From an uncultured Aquimarina sp. (GTDB lineage Bacteria; Bacteroidota; Bacteroidia; Flavobacteriales; Flavobacteriaceae), in NCBI RefSeq assembly GCF_947495315.1, contig NZ_CANLYD010000024.1, positions 1-64,000 of the forward strand: a stretch of 64,000 nt of DNA. The letters are read 5' to 3'. The first letter of the stretch is position 1. Every line of letters begins with the position of its first letter. The position numbers and the translations under genes are program-made. The notes under the pieces were generated by a model. It worked only from the letters and a program-made list of their open reading frames with translations, was not told the origin of the DNA and made no database searches. Positions 18,724 to 28,333 of the stretch are shown one piece after another.

Positions 18724-21700
18724 TTAATTAGTTTTCACTATTTTATAGATCATTGGTTCTGCTCGACGATTATTTATATCAATAATTCGAACCATGTAGA
18801 TTCCATTAGATAATTCACTAAAATCAATTTCATTTTCGTTTTCATCCAAGGATTTACTAATTTTTAATGCACCTAAAAGATCATACACCTTTATAACTTT
18901 AGGGAAATTGCCTGATGAAATACGCACTATATCTTTCACCGGGTTAGGGTACAATTCAGGTCTATTCACATCGTTATCTGGTTCCTTGTTTTCAAGATAG
19001 TTTATGATCAACTTTGGAGCTCCAGTGGTTTGGTTTTCTTTAGATCCGAAAGCAAAATCATTTCCACCACTCATTTCGAGGATAAGACTTAACCTATTTG
19101 TAGAAGCTTTAGAAAGGTCTACAGGAATCTGTATGGTTGAACCTATTGTATATGCCCCTGTCCTAGAACCAATGACTTGTCCTTTTTTACCAGGTCTGTT
19201 CTGGGTAGAGAGATTAGTTTCTGTCCAACCGTTATGTGTTGCTTCCTGAACGAGTACTTCTCCATTTCCAGCATCTCCAAACACTTCAAATTCTAAGGTA
19301 GCATTGGTGATCTCTCCGTCGATAGCAGAAGTATCAAACATTAAATATGCGGTACGTCTTCCGTTTTCTAAGCGTATCATTGCATTATTAAATCGTGTAC
19401 TGTTATCGAGATAGGCATCGTGAATGGCAGAAAGGGTTGTGCTTGTTTCAACACGTACAGGTTTTATTATTTGTACTCTATCGAAGTTAAACAGGTAACT
19501 GCCACCTCCTGTATATACTAATCGTAATGTCTGATCACCTGCGGCGAGTGTCACCGAAGTTGTATACGATTGATAAGAATGCCAATTTCCATTACCTGGA
19601 ATCTCTATCGATCCTTTTAACGAATTATTTGCATAAATCTCTATCGCACCTCCATTTGTATTACTTGATGCAAACGCTGTAAAATCATAAGTTCCTGAAG
19701 CTGATACATCAATTTGATACTCAGTGTAATTGTTATTAAGTATGAAACCAAGGTTTTGTCCACCACCAGGAGTATTTTCTGTACGTACTGTTCCAGAATT
19801 ATTGACAAAGGCTTCTGCTTCGAAATTTCCAGGAATCGCAATACTGTTTCCACTGCCTTGAATATTTAGCGTAAAACTTTTGGAAGCGGTACATCCATTA
19901 GTGTCTATATTAGTAACTATGTAGGTACCTGCCTGATTTTGTTGTACATCGGATAGCAATAACCCTCTATCGTCATGTGTAAAGTTATTAGGACCTGTCC
20001 AGGACCATCCATTTGTAGTAGCTCCGAATTCTTCGGATTGAGGGCCAAACCAAACCGTATCTCCTTCAGTTACATTAGCCGCCTCCGTGGTTTGCCAGCC
20101 CGCATCGTTAATATTTATATACGGAACAACATTACACGTTAGATCACGTACTGTAATGGTCATTGTCTCAGTAGTACTTGCACCATTTGGAGAAGTAGCA
20201 ACTGCCCTTAGTTCATAAGTTCCTGCTGATAGATTTAACAATGCGGCATCTTCTTGTGTTGCATTTTCGGTACCCCACTCATAGGGCGCGGCTCCTTCTT
20301 GTCTTACAAAAGTATCGTTTAGATATAATCTGATATTAGCAACACTTCCGCTAGTAACATTTACTTCTACTCCCAGATCATCACTAGCTTCAAGTTGTGC
20401 GTTTGTAGGACTGATAAATGCAATTTTTGGTGTGTTATCACAAGGTGCATCTGAAGCATTAGGACCGTGGATATAATCGATAAACGTATGTCTATTTGCG
20501 TTAGGATCTGCTGGGAAATCAAGACGAATTTGTGTGATTGTTTTACCCATCCAGGTATTAAGATTGCTCATATCGAATACCATCTCTTCAAAAACATTGG
20601 TAGCAGCCGGCGTTACAGTCACTGACCTACTTGCTGAGAAACCAGGTTGATCGGTAGTTGTCCAGAATAACTGAAATGCTCCAGCAGCTTCAGACCTTGC
20701 TCTTATTCTTAATTGAGGTACTTGGTTACCTTGAAATTTCAAGCTGTTTCTAACGACATAAGGATCGCTAGAATTATCTGCTCTGATTAACCAATATTCA
20801 TCACTGCTCGTATTCGCTGCTGCTGTATTAAAACGTTGAAAACTTTCAGAAGTTCTATTAAATCCAAAATTAAGATCAGAAGCGTTATTTGGATTTCCAC
20901 AGGTATCAGTTTCCACGATATCCGGTCTTCCATCACCATCATTATCTGCAGCGGTTTCCCCTTCGAGATCATTGGTGGTACAAGGGAGTGCCGAAGGCTG
21001 AAAGCTTCCATTATTGTCCCAATTAAAAAAAATGTTTACTCGATCATCACCGTTAGCAGCTCTGAATTTTACGTAAACATCTCCATTACCTGCAATATAA
21101 TATGCATTATTTGTAGCGTTCTCTACTGCTGAAATAGAATTCAAACGAGGAGAACCATTTACCCTAAAATTACCAAGTTTTCCAAGATCTTTAAAACGTG
21201 CATATCCCAGATCTCCTGCATCTCCTCTATTCCAAATAAGATGTATACTTCTATTTGACGGAGCTTTATCAAAATAATAGGTATACAAAAAGCCTTCATT
21301 CACTATCATTGGGAATTTGTAAGTTCCTGATGAACTGCTTCCTGATTCATAAAAACAAACATCTTCTGTTCCGGGCTTAGAACGTACTATCGACATGCGA
21401 ACTCCGCTTGCATTAATTCTGGCAAACCACAATCCAGCAAAATAGTAATCGGATCGAGCTGCATTTCTCCAGGAACCATGTCTGTATTCGTGTCCATCGG
21501 TTAGAAATGGAATATCTCTTATCAGTGTAGTATGCGCTTTACCGGTTAATCCTCCGTCATAATCTTTAAAAAACTGACCAACTTTCCTTGCACGTGTATT
21601 ATCGGTGTTTGGTAAAGGAAAAAATCTAAATGGGAAAGGCTCTGAAAACCCTTTTGTAGTGCCGCGAAAAGTAGGATTAAAATTCTCCGTAGCTCCTCCT

Positions 21701-23601
21701 CCTGTAATCTGCTTGATCATTTCTGAATTTGATTGATCCCATCCTTCAAAATGACAATCGATGTGTCTGCCCGGTCCATCGTAAAATCTGAAGAATTCGC
21801 GTACTCCATTGAAAACCCCTAAATCAGAATCCGAATTAAAAAGACTATTCTCTATTGTTAGGTCACCAGCCAGCATAGAACCTGTTTTGTTATCACTGAA
21901 AACGCAATTGTAAAAAACAGTATTCTTGTTAGTACCACCAACACCTAATCCGCAATACAACGCCTGGTCATTTCCATAAAATAAGCCATCTTGGATTAAT
22001 TGTCTGCTATCTACATCCCAGCCAAAGTTCTTTTTTATGGAATGATCAGGGTTTAACCTGTCAAAAACATCCCAACCTGTCATACACGTATGTGCTACAA
22101 AACCTTCAAAACTCCCTAAGGGTTCCTTAGATGGGTTTAGTCCCTGATAATAAGGCAAATCTCCCGATGCAAACATTGGTTTTTCAGGAAAAGCAAACCA
22201 GAACCCCGTTCCTTCTGTTCCAGCGGCTACGTTATTCTCAAAATAATTATTAGGGTTCGTGATCCAATAAGAAGCTGGGGTTCTGTTTTGAGGTTCATTA
22301 GCCTCATTATCGGATGGTGTTAACTCTTCTCCAGCTCTAGGTCTTCTTGTTACAAACACTACATTATTTTTGACGGTATTAAAGCGCTCACCTCCATCTT
22401 CAAAAAAGATACCGTGACCAATATGATCATAAGCAAATACTCCATCTACCGTAACATAATCCGTACCGTGAATTGTAACAGCTCTATTGAAAGATTTATG
22501 TACACTACTGTTTCTTAAATAACTGCCTTGTGCTTTATCTTCATTTAAATGCCAATGGAATGGATATCTCCCTAAAACCCCTTTCTGACCCATTTTATAT
22601 AATTCTATATGTTCTGCATGAGCGGTAGAATTTTTCATCAACATAATATGGCCTCCAAATCCATCAGCATTACTTGCATCATCACCCTGAATTTTGATAT
22701 AATGTGATAATAAACCTACTTCACCTTGAATATTGACATCCCATGTTTTTCCATCTTGGGTTCTTGTGTATGATTTAGATCCTCCTATGTGCTTATATTT
22801 AAGTGGATCTTTTAATGTAAGAGTTCTACCATTACCGCTAATAGCAGTAATCTCAGATTCGTCTACATATTCCCAAGTACCTTTACCATTTATTTTTCTT
22901 GCTAATTCTGTAGCGGTCAATGCAATTTTATCACCTATCTCCCAATCTACAGTTTTTTTTAGGGTGATCTGACGTTCTCCTATATTAGCAGTAGCCGAAA
23001 GGTTGGTCCAACTCATTTTTCGTTTTCCGTGTAACTCTAGACGCCCTCCTCCCATAACCATTATGGCTTTATAGGATGCAGGTGCATTGTTTATTTTAGT
23101 ACCGGTAAGTGTGATTTGACATCTAACACCACCAGGACCTTTATCCGCGTAATACGGTTGGTTTTCGGTCCCGATTTCCATATAACCGCCGTTGGCTACC
23201 ATAATACTTCGAGCCTCTAAGTCGACCCACGCGCCTGCAGATTGCCAATTTACAGCGCTTAGCTTTCCTTGTACGGTAATATTATTTGCCCTACAAGTAC
23301 CTACCATAATCAAATCAATTCCTTGTGGGACTATGACATCATCGTTTGCTGTTGGTTGAATACCATTAGGCCAGGTAGACGCATCATTCCATAAACCAGA
23401 ATTAATAGGTCTTATCGTAGCTAAACTAGCAGGAGGAGGTGCGCAATCATATGAGGAAGTGACTTTGATAGGTGGAACTTTATTATTTGCAAAAAGACTA
23501 CTAATAAAAAAAGTGAAAAATATAAGTACTACCATCGTTGCAAAAGTGTTTCGTTTTGCTATGCGCTTCATTAAGAATATTGGAATTGTTAGTTTTTTCA
23601 T
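18724..23601 (-). CDS. Secreted multidomain G8/beta-helix protein with carbohydrate-binding modules, T9SS-exported
   Basis: 1625 residues. The signal sequence ends in FISSLFANN; an in-frame Met at residue 11 is an alternative start. A G8 domain covers about 60-170 (NSGLWNDASTWPNGIQP), then a beta-helix core with GRYPFHWHLNEDKAQGSYL near 345. A calcium-binding-like DNDGDGRPDIVETDTCGNP lies at about 885-905, then a beta-sandwich of unknown type (910-1050), an Ig-like domain with APYEWG (1057-1150), a CBM6-like domain starting IPGNFEAEAFVNNSG (1255-1380) and a DNRLRE/CBM96-like domain (AYLDNSTRFNNAMIRLENG, 1385-1535). The T9SS tail is at 1550-1625. CBM6 binds polysaccharides, and CBM96 has been tied to alginate. 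The catalytic role is unproven. It is the largest enzyme-like protein of the cluster. Confidence 0.82.
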   Translation of the reverse strand: MKKLTIPIFLMKRIAKRNTFATMVVLIFFTFFISSLFANNKVPPIKVTSSYDCAPPPASLATIRPINSGLWNDASTWPNGIQPTANDDVIVPQGIDLIMVGTCRANNITVQGKLSAVNWQSAGAWVDLEARSIMVANGGYMEIGTENQPYYADKGPGGVRCQITLTGTKINNAPASYKAIMVMGGGRLELHGKRKMSWTNLSATANIGERQITLKKTVDWEIGDKIALTATELARKINGKGTWEYVDESEITAISGNGRTLTLKDPLKYKHIGGSKSYTRTQDGKTWDVNIQGEVGLLSHYIKIQGDDASNADGFGGHIMLMKNSTAHAEHIELYKMGQKGVLGRYPFHWHLNEDKAQGSYLRNSSVHKSFNRAVTIHGTDYVTVDGVFAYDHIGHGIFFEDGGERFNTVKNNVVFVTRRPRAGEELTPSDNEANEPQNRTPASYWITNPNNYFENNVAAGTEGTGFWFAFPEKPMFASGDLPYYQGLNPSKEPLGSFEGFVAHTCMTGWDVFDRLNPDHSIKKNFGWDVDSRQLIQDGLFYGNDQALYCGLGVGGTNKNTVFYNCVFSDNKTGSMLAGDLTIENSLFNSDSDLGVFNGVREFFRFYDGPGRHIDCHFEGWDQSNSEMIKQITGGGATENFNPTFRGTTKGFSEPFPFRFFPLPNTDNTRARKVGQFFKDYDGGLTGKAHTTLIRDIPFLTDGHEYRHGSWRNAARSDYYFAGLWFARINASGVRMSIVRSKPGTEDVCFYESGSSSSGTYKFPMIVNEGFLYTYYFDKAPSNRSIHLIWNRGDAGDLGYARFKDLGKLGNFRVNGSPRLNSISAVENATNNAYYIAGNGDVYVKFRAANGDDRVNIFFNWDNNGSFQPSALPCTTNDLEGETAADNDGDGRPDIVETDTCGNPNNASDLNFGFNRTSESFQRFNTAAANTSSDEYWLIRADNSSDPYVVRNSLKFQGNQVPQLRIRARSEAAGAFQLFWTTTDQPGFSASRSVTVTPAATNVFEEMVFDMSNLNTWMGKTITQIRLDFPADPNANRHTFIDYIHGPNASDAPCDNTPKIAFISPTNAQLEASDDLGVEVNVTSGSVANIRLYLNDTFVRQEGAAPYEWGTENATQEDAALLNLSAGTYELRAVATSPNGASTTETMTITVRDLTCNVVPYININDAGWQTTEAANVTEGDTVWFGPQSEEFGATTNGWSWTGPNNFTHDDRGLLLSDVQQNQAGTYIVTNIDTNGCTASKSFTLNIQGSGNSIAIPGNFEAEAFVNNSGTVRTENTPGGGQNLGFILNNNYTEYQIDVSASGTYDFTAFASSNTNGGAIEIYANNSLKGSIEIPGNGNWHSYQSYTTSVTLAAGDQTLRLVYTGGGSYLFNFDRVQIIKPVRVETSTTLSAIHDAYLDNSTRFNNAMIRLENGRRTAYLMFDTSAIDGEITNATLEFEVFGDAGNGEVLVQEATHNGWTETNLSTQNRPGKKGQVIGSRTGAYTIGSTIQIPVDLSKASTNRLSLILEMSGGNDFAFGSKENQTTGAPKLIINYLENKEPDNDVNRPELYPNPVKDIVRISSGNFPKVIKVYDLLGALKISKSLDENENEIDFSELSNGIYMVRIIDINNRRAEPMIYKIVKTN

Positions 23602-24229
23602 GATTTGTTGAGTTTACGTTGGTTTGATTTTAAGGTTTATAGTAACAATATTTTCTTTTGACTATGCTGTTTATTAATCTTTAAATTACACAACATCATT
23701 AATCCGCTTCATGAAAAATTCATAAGAGGATTCTTGTATGCGCTAGCGCATATTAAATATTAAAGATCTAAGGGAAGAAATATTTTTCTGGTATTAAACG
23801 AATACTATCGCTTAACTTTTTAAAACAACATTTTAAAAACAAATACTATCATATGTTATATCTTTAAGTTATACATATTATCCCAATAATATTGTTTAGT
23901 ACATTGTAAAAATCGTAAAAAGAAGTGTCTGGATTTTCTTATTTATTACGACTTAGCAATATTAACGAAATTATTAATTCAGTTTATATTAAACCAATCT
24001 ATAAAAAACACAAAACACTCATTATCAAGTATTTAAATTTATTTTTTCAATATTTTTTATAGATTTTACAAAGAACGCTCTTGTGATATTACGACTAGAA
24101 AGTGATATCGTTTTTATCAAAATTGAGTAAAACCTTATACTATCTTTACAATGGTATATTCTTTCTTTGAAAATTTAAAAACCAGGATACTTAATCCATT
24201 GAAATATCCTGGTAATCATTAAGTCAATT
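23602..24229. other. AT-rich intergenic region upstream of the large G8 gene
   Basis: 628 bases without a convincing open frame. The right end holds a terminator for the 24230-28303 gene; the rest should carry the promoter and any operator for the G8 gene on the minus strand. I looked for the flavobacterial TAnnTTTG element and for long palindromes and found none that I would defend. Confidence 0.5.
24181..24213 (-). terminator. Hairpin terminator after the DUF5060-type gene
   Basis: A perfect 9-base stem (ACCAGGATA at 24181-24189 with TATCCTGGT at 24205-24213) lies 17 bases past the stop of the minus-strand gene, followed on that strand by TTTTTAAATTTTC. This is a standard rho-independent terminator shape. 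Confidence 0.75.
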
Positions 24230-27200
24230 CTATTTTTTTACAAACAATAATGACTCTTCGAACCTCACTGATTTTACTAATAAAAAATAAGAACCTGAAG
24301 GTAGTTCTGAAACCTCTAAAACTTCGGTTTCATTTTTAGTACTTATCTCTTTTATTAGACGTCCATCGAGACTTACTATTTGGAGCGTCTTTAATTCTGA
24401 AGACATTCTTGAAACCGTAAACGAAGATGCTACCACCGGATTCGGAAATACTTTGATCTGTACCAAATCATTTTCGGGTTTTGCACGATTGCAAGTAGGT
24501 GCTGTCGCAGAATTACTGAAGTAAATAGTGAAATCTTTTGTCTTAGAAACCAACACAAAATTATCACCATCTCTTGCTACCCAGTACGATCCATCCAATC
24601 CTTCAAATCCTGTATTATTTAACGTAACTTCTGGTTGTGCATTCTGTAACTGGAACGTCATTGCATCGCTAAAATCTACATACCAGTCAGGTGATCCATT
24701 ATTGGTATTGATAGCAAACTGATACAATCCATTATTTTGAGGCACCCAATTAACTGTAAACTTTCGGAAGTTACCTAATTTAGGTCCATCAGTTCCCAAC
24801 ACATGCACGTTGCTAAAAGTGACTTTATCCAGAGCGCTTATGCCGTTATTAATTGGAGTTCCGAAAGAACAGTTAGATCCGCCACCAGTATCTTGACTTT
24901 TAACGGTTAAAGTAAAAGTTGTCTGTCTAGTAGCACCATCATTATCAGTTGCAACCGCTTTAAATGTATGCACTCCGACTGCTAATCCATTAACTTCTTG
25001 TGGATTAGGCGAGGTATCATGACCCCATTCGTATGGCGCAAAATTTTCCTGACGCACTAAAACATTATCGATATACAGTTTTACGTTTGCTATAGTTCCA
25101 TCTACATCACTGGCATTTATGAGCACTGTTAAATCATAACCTTCATCCACGGTAAGATTACCAGAAGGATTGGTGAATGAGACTTGTGGTGCTTGATTGC
25201 CAGTTTCTTCCTTAATGATTACTGTTCTGGATACTTCTGTAGAAAGCCCTTCCTGTCCACCTTCAAAAGCTCTAGCTCCAACCGTATACGTTCCTGCAAC
25301 TGTTGGTGTCCAAGATGCTCCATAAGGCGCAGTTTGATCCTGTTTGAAAAATGACCCATTAATTTTAAAGTTCACTTTTTCAATACCTCCCTCAGCATCT
25401 GATGCATTGGCACTTAAGGAAATGGTTTCTCCTAGCATGTATACCTGATTGTTTTGAGAAGGGTTCGTCAACGATACTGTTGGAGGTGTATTTTCTGTTG
25501 GATCTGTACCATTTTTAGTAATTAGGATTACCCAATCCTGACTTCCATTACTAGGAGCGTTTCCTAGAGATCTATTTCCTCCACCATTTACACTGGTTAC
25601 GGATCCATTTCTTAAGTTACCTCCATTACGGGGATCATACCACTTTACTGTAAATTGTCCGCTTTGTCCGTTTAAATTAAGACTTGTTGATCCTCCATTT
25701 TTTAAGTATACAACATAGGCTTCTCCTTGTTTTGCATAGCAATAATCGTTGTTATTAGAAGATAATGAGTTGTTATTTCGCATTTGTGTTAATGGAAGAT
25801 CTGCTATATCAAAAAATCGGATTGCATGACGACCATAGTCCCACCATTTATCGCGACTTCTAAAATTCTGCAAAGAAAGATCAGAATCAGTATGCCCATA
25901 TCCAAAATACCATTCATTACCCCATCCACCGGCAAGTAGTGTACCCCACATGGCATTCTTTCTACCATCGGTATGAGAATTTCCAGCGTCATTATCCGGG
26001 CGAATTGCATGCTGAGCATCACCTGGTTCGTCACAGGCTACAGCCCATTTTTTTCCGGCATTTCTAGAATTATCCACCCATTCTTTTACCCAACCAAAAA
26101 CATTACTAAAATTGGCCTTATTGGTTTGTAAAGAAAGCCCAGTAAGGTTCGAAGTATTTCCTAGCAAATCATCCGGAAGAAAAGAAGGTGCATTATGAAT
26201 AACTATATGATGACGATATGGATCATTGTTCCAGAAATAACGGGTCATAGCTCTTCTCTGCGCAGTACTTTGATTGGTACTGCCAAAAGTTCCATTTTCT
26301 TCACCCAGGTTCCAATTTAATGCCAAATTATGTCCAAATCTGGCGATTAATTCACGATAGTATAATTTACGTTGTGTTCCTACATTACCATTATCTAGTA
26401 ACATTTCGTTTTCTGTTTCTTGCGTTTTAAAATGTGCAAAAATTCCGTTATGCTGCATATGCTCTATAACAATAGCCCACTGCGCTAACTTAGAAACATC
26501 CATTCGAGTGCGTTGATTGCTTCCTACATATGGATATACATTTTCGTCATCTCCGTTTATATTCATAGTAAGGAATGACATGGCATTTAGCCCTTCACTA
26601 GCAATATAATTTACTGCTCCAATCAATCCTTTTCCTTTACCACTCTTCCAGGTAGGGTCACCAGAATCCCAATCTCCTATATGAGGTGCATAATTCTTTC
26701 TTCTATTACCTGCATTAGGTGTATTATCAAAATCGCTATATGCTAATAAGTTTTCTGGAGAATCAGATCCTTGTTTGATCATATACTTACCAGTCTCTGC
26801 AAAGCGCAGGTAATGTTCTCCTACATATTGCAGGCGACCTTTTGATCTAAAATCTCTACCTGATTTGTCCGATGCATTAATATTGAATGATCCTGTTTCT
26901 CCATTCATAAATCCAGCTGCAGTACCTGCATTCGTACCATCATTTACAGCTACATTACTTCCTTTTCTAAAGGAAACCGAATAGTTCCAAGTTCCTGTTT
27001 TATCTGGTGCAAAATGGGTTCTCCATTTGTTACCGCTTGATGCAGATGTCTGTCCTGCATTTCCATCCGCAGCATAATAACCAGGAACCACATACGATGG
27101 GGAACCACTTTGGTGTGTAAACGTTACATTTAACCTATAATTTAAAAATGGATTATCACCAGCGGTTTCTGAAGTATTAGGTCCATTAAAAGTTAGTGTT

Positions 27201-28303
27201 ACTTTATGCCATTTTTTTCGCTCGCCGGTAATCGATGCACTACCATTATTGCCTCCACCACCATTATCATCACAAGTAGTTTCTTGTAGAGACAAGTTTG
27301 TAGCATTTACACTTGTACGATTTAATGTAACTCTATCTACAATATGATGTTTGGAACGACCTGATATTAGCATTGTATATACCCCAGGTGAATCAAACTC
27401 CACGAAGATATCGTGAGGATCATTATCACTTGTTTTTGTGGTCCAGGTCCAGTTTGTAGTTCCTGTAGAATATACTTTGAGATATCCTTCTCCACTTGCT
27501 CCTTCCGGATTAGGTGTTTGACCAGATCCTTTAGGATATACCCTTTCACTACCTTTTTGTCCATAAAATTCACTGGCATCCGGAAATTTTAACCAAGTGT
27601 CATTTGCTTCTGTAGCGCTATCTCCTTCCCCTACTTTAGATCTCCAAAGGAACTTATACCGCCCAGCAGTATTGATCTTAATCTTTGTATTGATCACTCC
27701 ATTACCAGGGTCATTAAAATGATCAGGACCTGTCCATTCTATATAACCTCCTCCTGTAAATCCTGATATTGCACTCTTTTTTTGCCAATTTCCTGAAGCA
27801 GATAGGTTTTCTGCTTCAATAACAACAAGTCCATTTTTCTCTTCGTATGCAGCATCACAATTATCTCCGCCACCACCAGAACCCGTTACTGTAAAACTTT
27901 TGGTGTCTTCATCAGTAGCACCATCATTGTCAGTCACTACTACTTTAACCGTATAGCTTCCTGCTTGGACATTCGATATTTGATGAGGCGTATAATTTGT
28001 TCCATCGGTATCTACCAAATTTCCATTTACGAAAACCTCATGTTTTGTGATGGTTCCGTCAGAATCATTCGCATTAATGTTTACGCTTATGTTAGCTCCT
28101 GTGGAATATGAGTTATTAATTCCCGTAATAGATACTGAAGGACGATTGTTAAAGAAGTTATTAAAATATAATTCCTTTTTAACAATATTGGTTTCTTCAT
28201 TTACTTTTTCTCCTGCAATACCAGAAAAACTGATACCTAAGAGCAATAGATTAAACACAAGGAATGCTTTCATTCCATTTGTGTATTTAAAGTGATTTTT
28301 CAT
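24230..28303 (-). CDS. Secreted DUF5060/TIM-barrel glycoside hydrolase-like protein with Ig and shared C-terminal modules, T9SS-exported
   Basis: 1357 residues: a signal peptide (about 1-30), an Ig-like domain (50-140), and a CBM-like sandwich (150-335, starting VVIEAENLSASGNWQK). A DUF5060-type domain follows (about 355-460; WHKVTLTFNGP, THFAPDKTGTWNYSVSF), then a TIM-barrel domain (480-870) with NWNLGEENGT and AVACDEPGD as candidate acidic catalytic motifs. Two further Ig domains (about 940-1140), the shared 120-residue module (about 1145-1270) and a T9SS tail (about 1285-1357) complete it. DUF5060 enzymes are usually beta-glycosidases acting on polysaccharides. The substrate cannot be read from the sequence. 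It starts 30 bases after the stop of the upstream lyase-like gene and may be co-transcribed with it. Confidence 0.82.
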   Translation of the reverse strand: MKNHFKYTNGMKAFLVFNLLLLGISFSGIAGEKVNEETNIVKKELYFNNFFNNRPSVSITGINNSYSTGANISVNINANDSDGTITKHEVFVNGNLVDTDGTNYTPHQISNVQAGSYTVKVVVTDNDGATDEDTKSFTVTGSGGGGDNCDAAYEEKNGLVVIEAENLSASGNWQKKSAISGFTGGGYIEWTGPDHFNDPGNGVINTKIKINTAGRYKFLWRSKVGEGDSATEANDTWLKFPDASEFYGQKGSERVYPKGSGQTPNPEGASGEGYLKVYSTGTTNWTWTTKTSDNDPHDIFVEFDSPGVYTMLISGRSKHHIVDRVTLNRTSVNATNLSLQETTCDDNGGGGNNGSASITGERKKWHKVTLTFNGPNTSETAGDNPFLNYRLNVTFTHQSGSPSYVVPGYYAADGNAGQTSASSGNKWRTHFAPDKTGTWNYSVSFRKGSNVAVNDGTNAGTAAGFMNGETGSFNINASDKSGRDFRSKGRLQYVGEHYLRFAETGKYMIKQGSDSPENLLAYSDFDNTPNAGNRRKNYAPHIGDWDSGDPTWKSGKGKGLIGAVNYIASEGLNAMSFLTMNINGDDENVYPYVGSNQRTRMDVSKLAQWAIVIEHMQHNGIFAHFKTQETENEMLLDNGNVGTQRKLYYRELIARFGHNLALNWNLGEENGTFGSTNQSTAQRRAMTRYFWNNDPYRHHIVIHNAPSFLPDDLLGNTSNLTGLSLQTNKANFSNVFGWVKEWVDNSRNAGKKWAVACDEPGDAQHAIRPDNDAGNSHTDGRKNAMWGTLLAGGWGNEWYFGYGHTDSDLSLQNFRSRDKWWDYGRHAIRFFDIADLPLTQMRNNNSLSSNNNDYCYAKQGEAYVVYLKNGGSTSLNLNGQSGQFTVKWYDPRNGGNLRNGSVTSVNGGGNRSLGNAPSNGSQDWVILITKNGTDPTENTPPTVSLTNPSQNNQVYMLGETISLSANASDAEGGIEKVNFKINGSFFKQDQTAPYGASWTPTVAGTYTVGARAFEGGQEGLSTEVSRTVIIKEETGNQAPQVSFTNPSGNLTVDEGYDLTVLINASDVDGTIANVKLYIDNVLVRQENFAPYEWGHDTSPNPQEVNGLAVGVHTFKAVATDNDGATRQTTFTLTVKSQDTGGGSNCSFGTPINNGISALDKVTFSNVHVLGTDGPKLGNFRKFTVNWVPQNNGLYQFAINTNNGSPDWYVDFSDAMTFQLQNAQPEVTLNNTGFEGLDGSYWVARDGDNFVLVSKTKDFTIYFSNSATAPTCNRAKPENDLVQIKVFPNPVVASSFTVSRMSSELKTLQIVSLDGRLIKEISTKNETEVLEVSELPSGSYFLLVKSVRFEESLLFVKK
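24488..24874 (-). other. Shared C-terminal module, copy 1 (in the DUF5060-type protein)
   Basis: About 125 residues beginning at a Cys-Ser-Phe-Gly motif and ending just before the T9SS tail at a Cys. Core motifs are NVHVLGTDGPKLGNFRKF, NNGLYQFAINTNNGSP, YVDF, VTLNNTGFEGLDGSYWV and FVLVSKTKDFTIYFSN. Four other secreted proteins in this window carry the same module at the same place. I cannot match it to a named family. A carbohydrate-binding or surface-attachment role is inference from its position. Confidence 0.8.
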
Positions 28304-28333
28304 GTTTGTGTGAGTTATATAAATGGTTAATAA

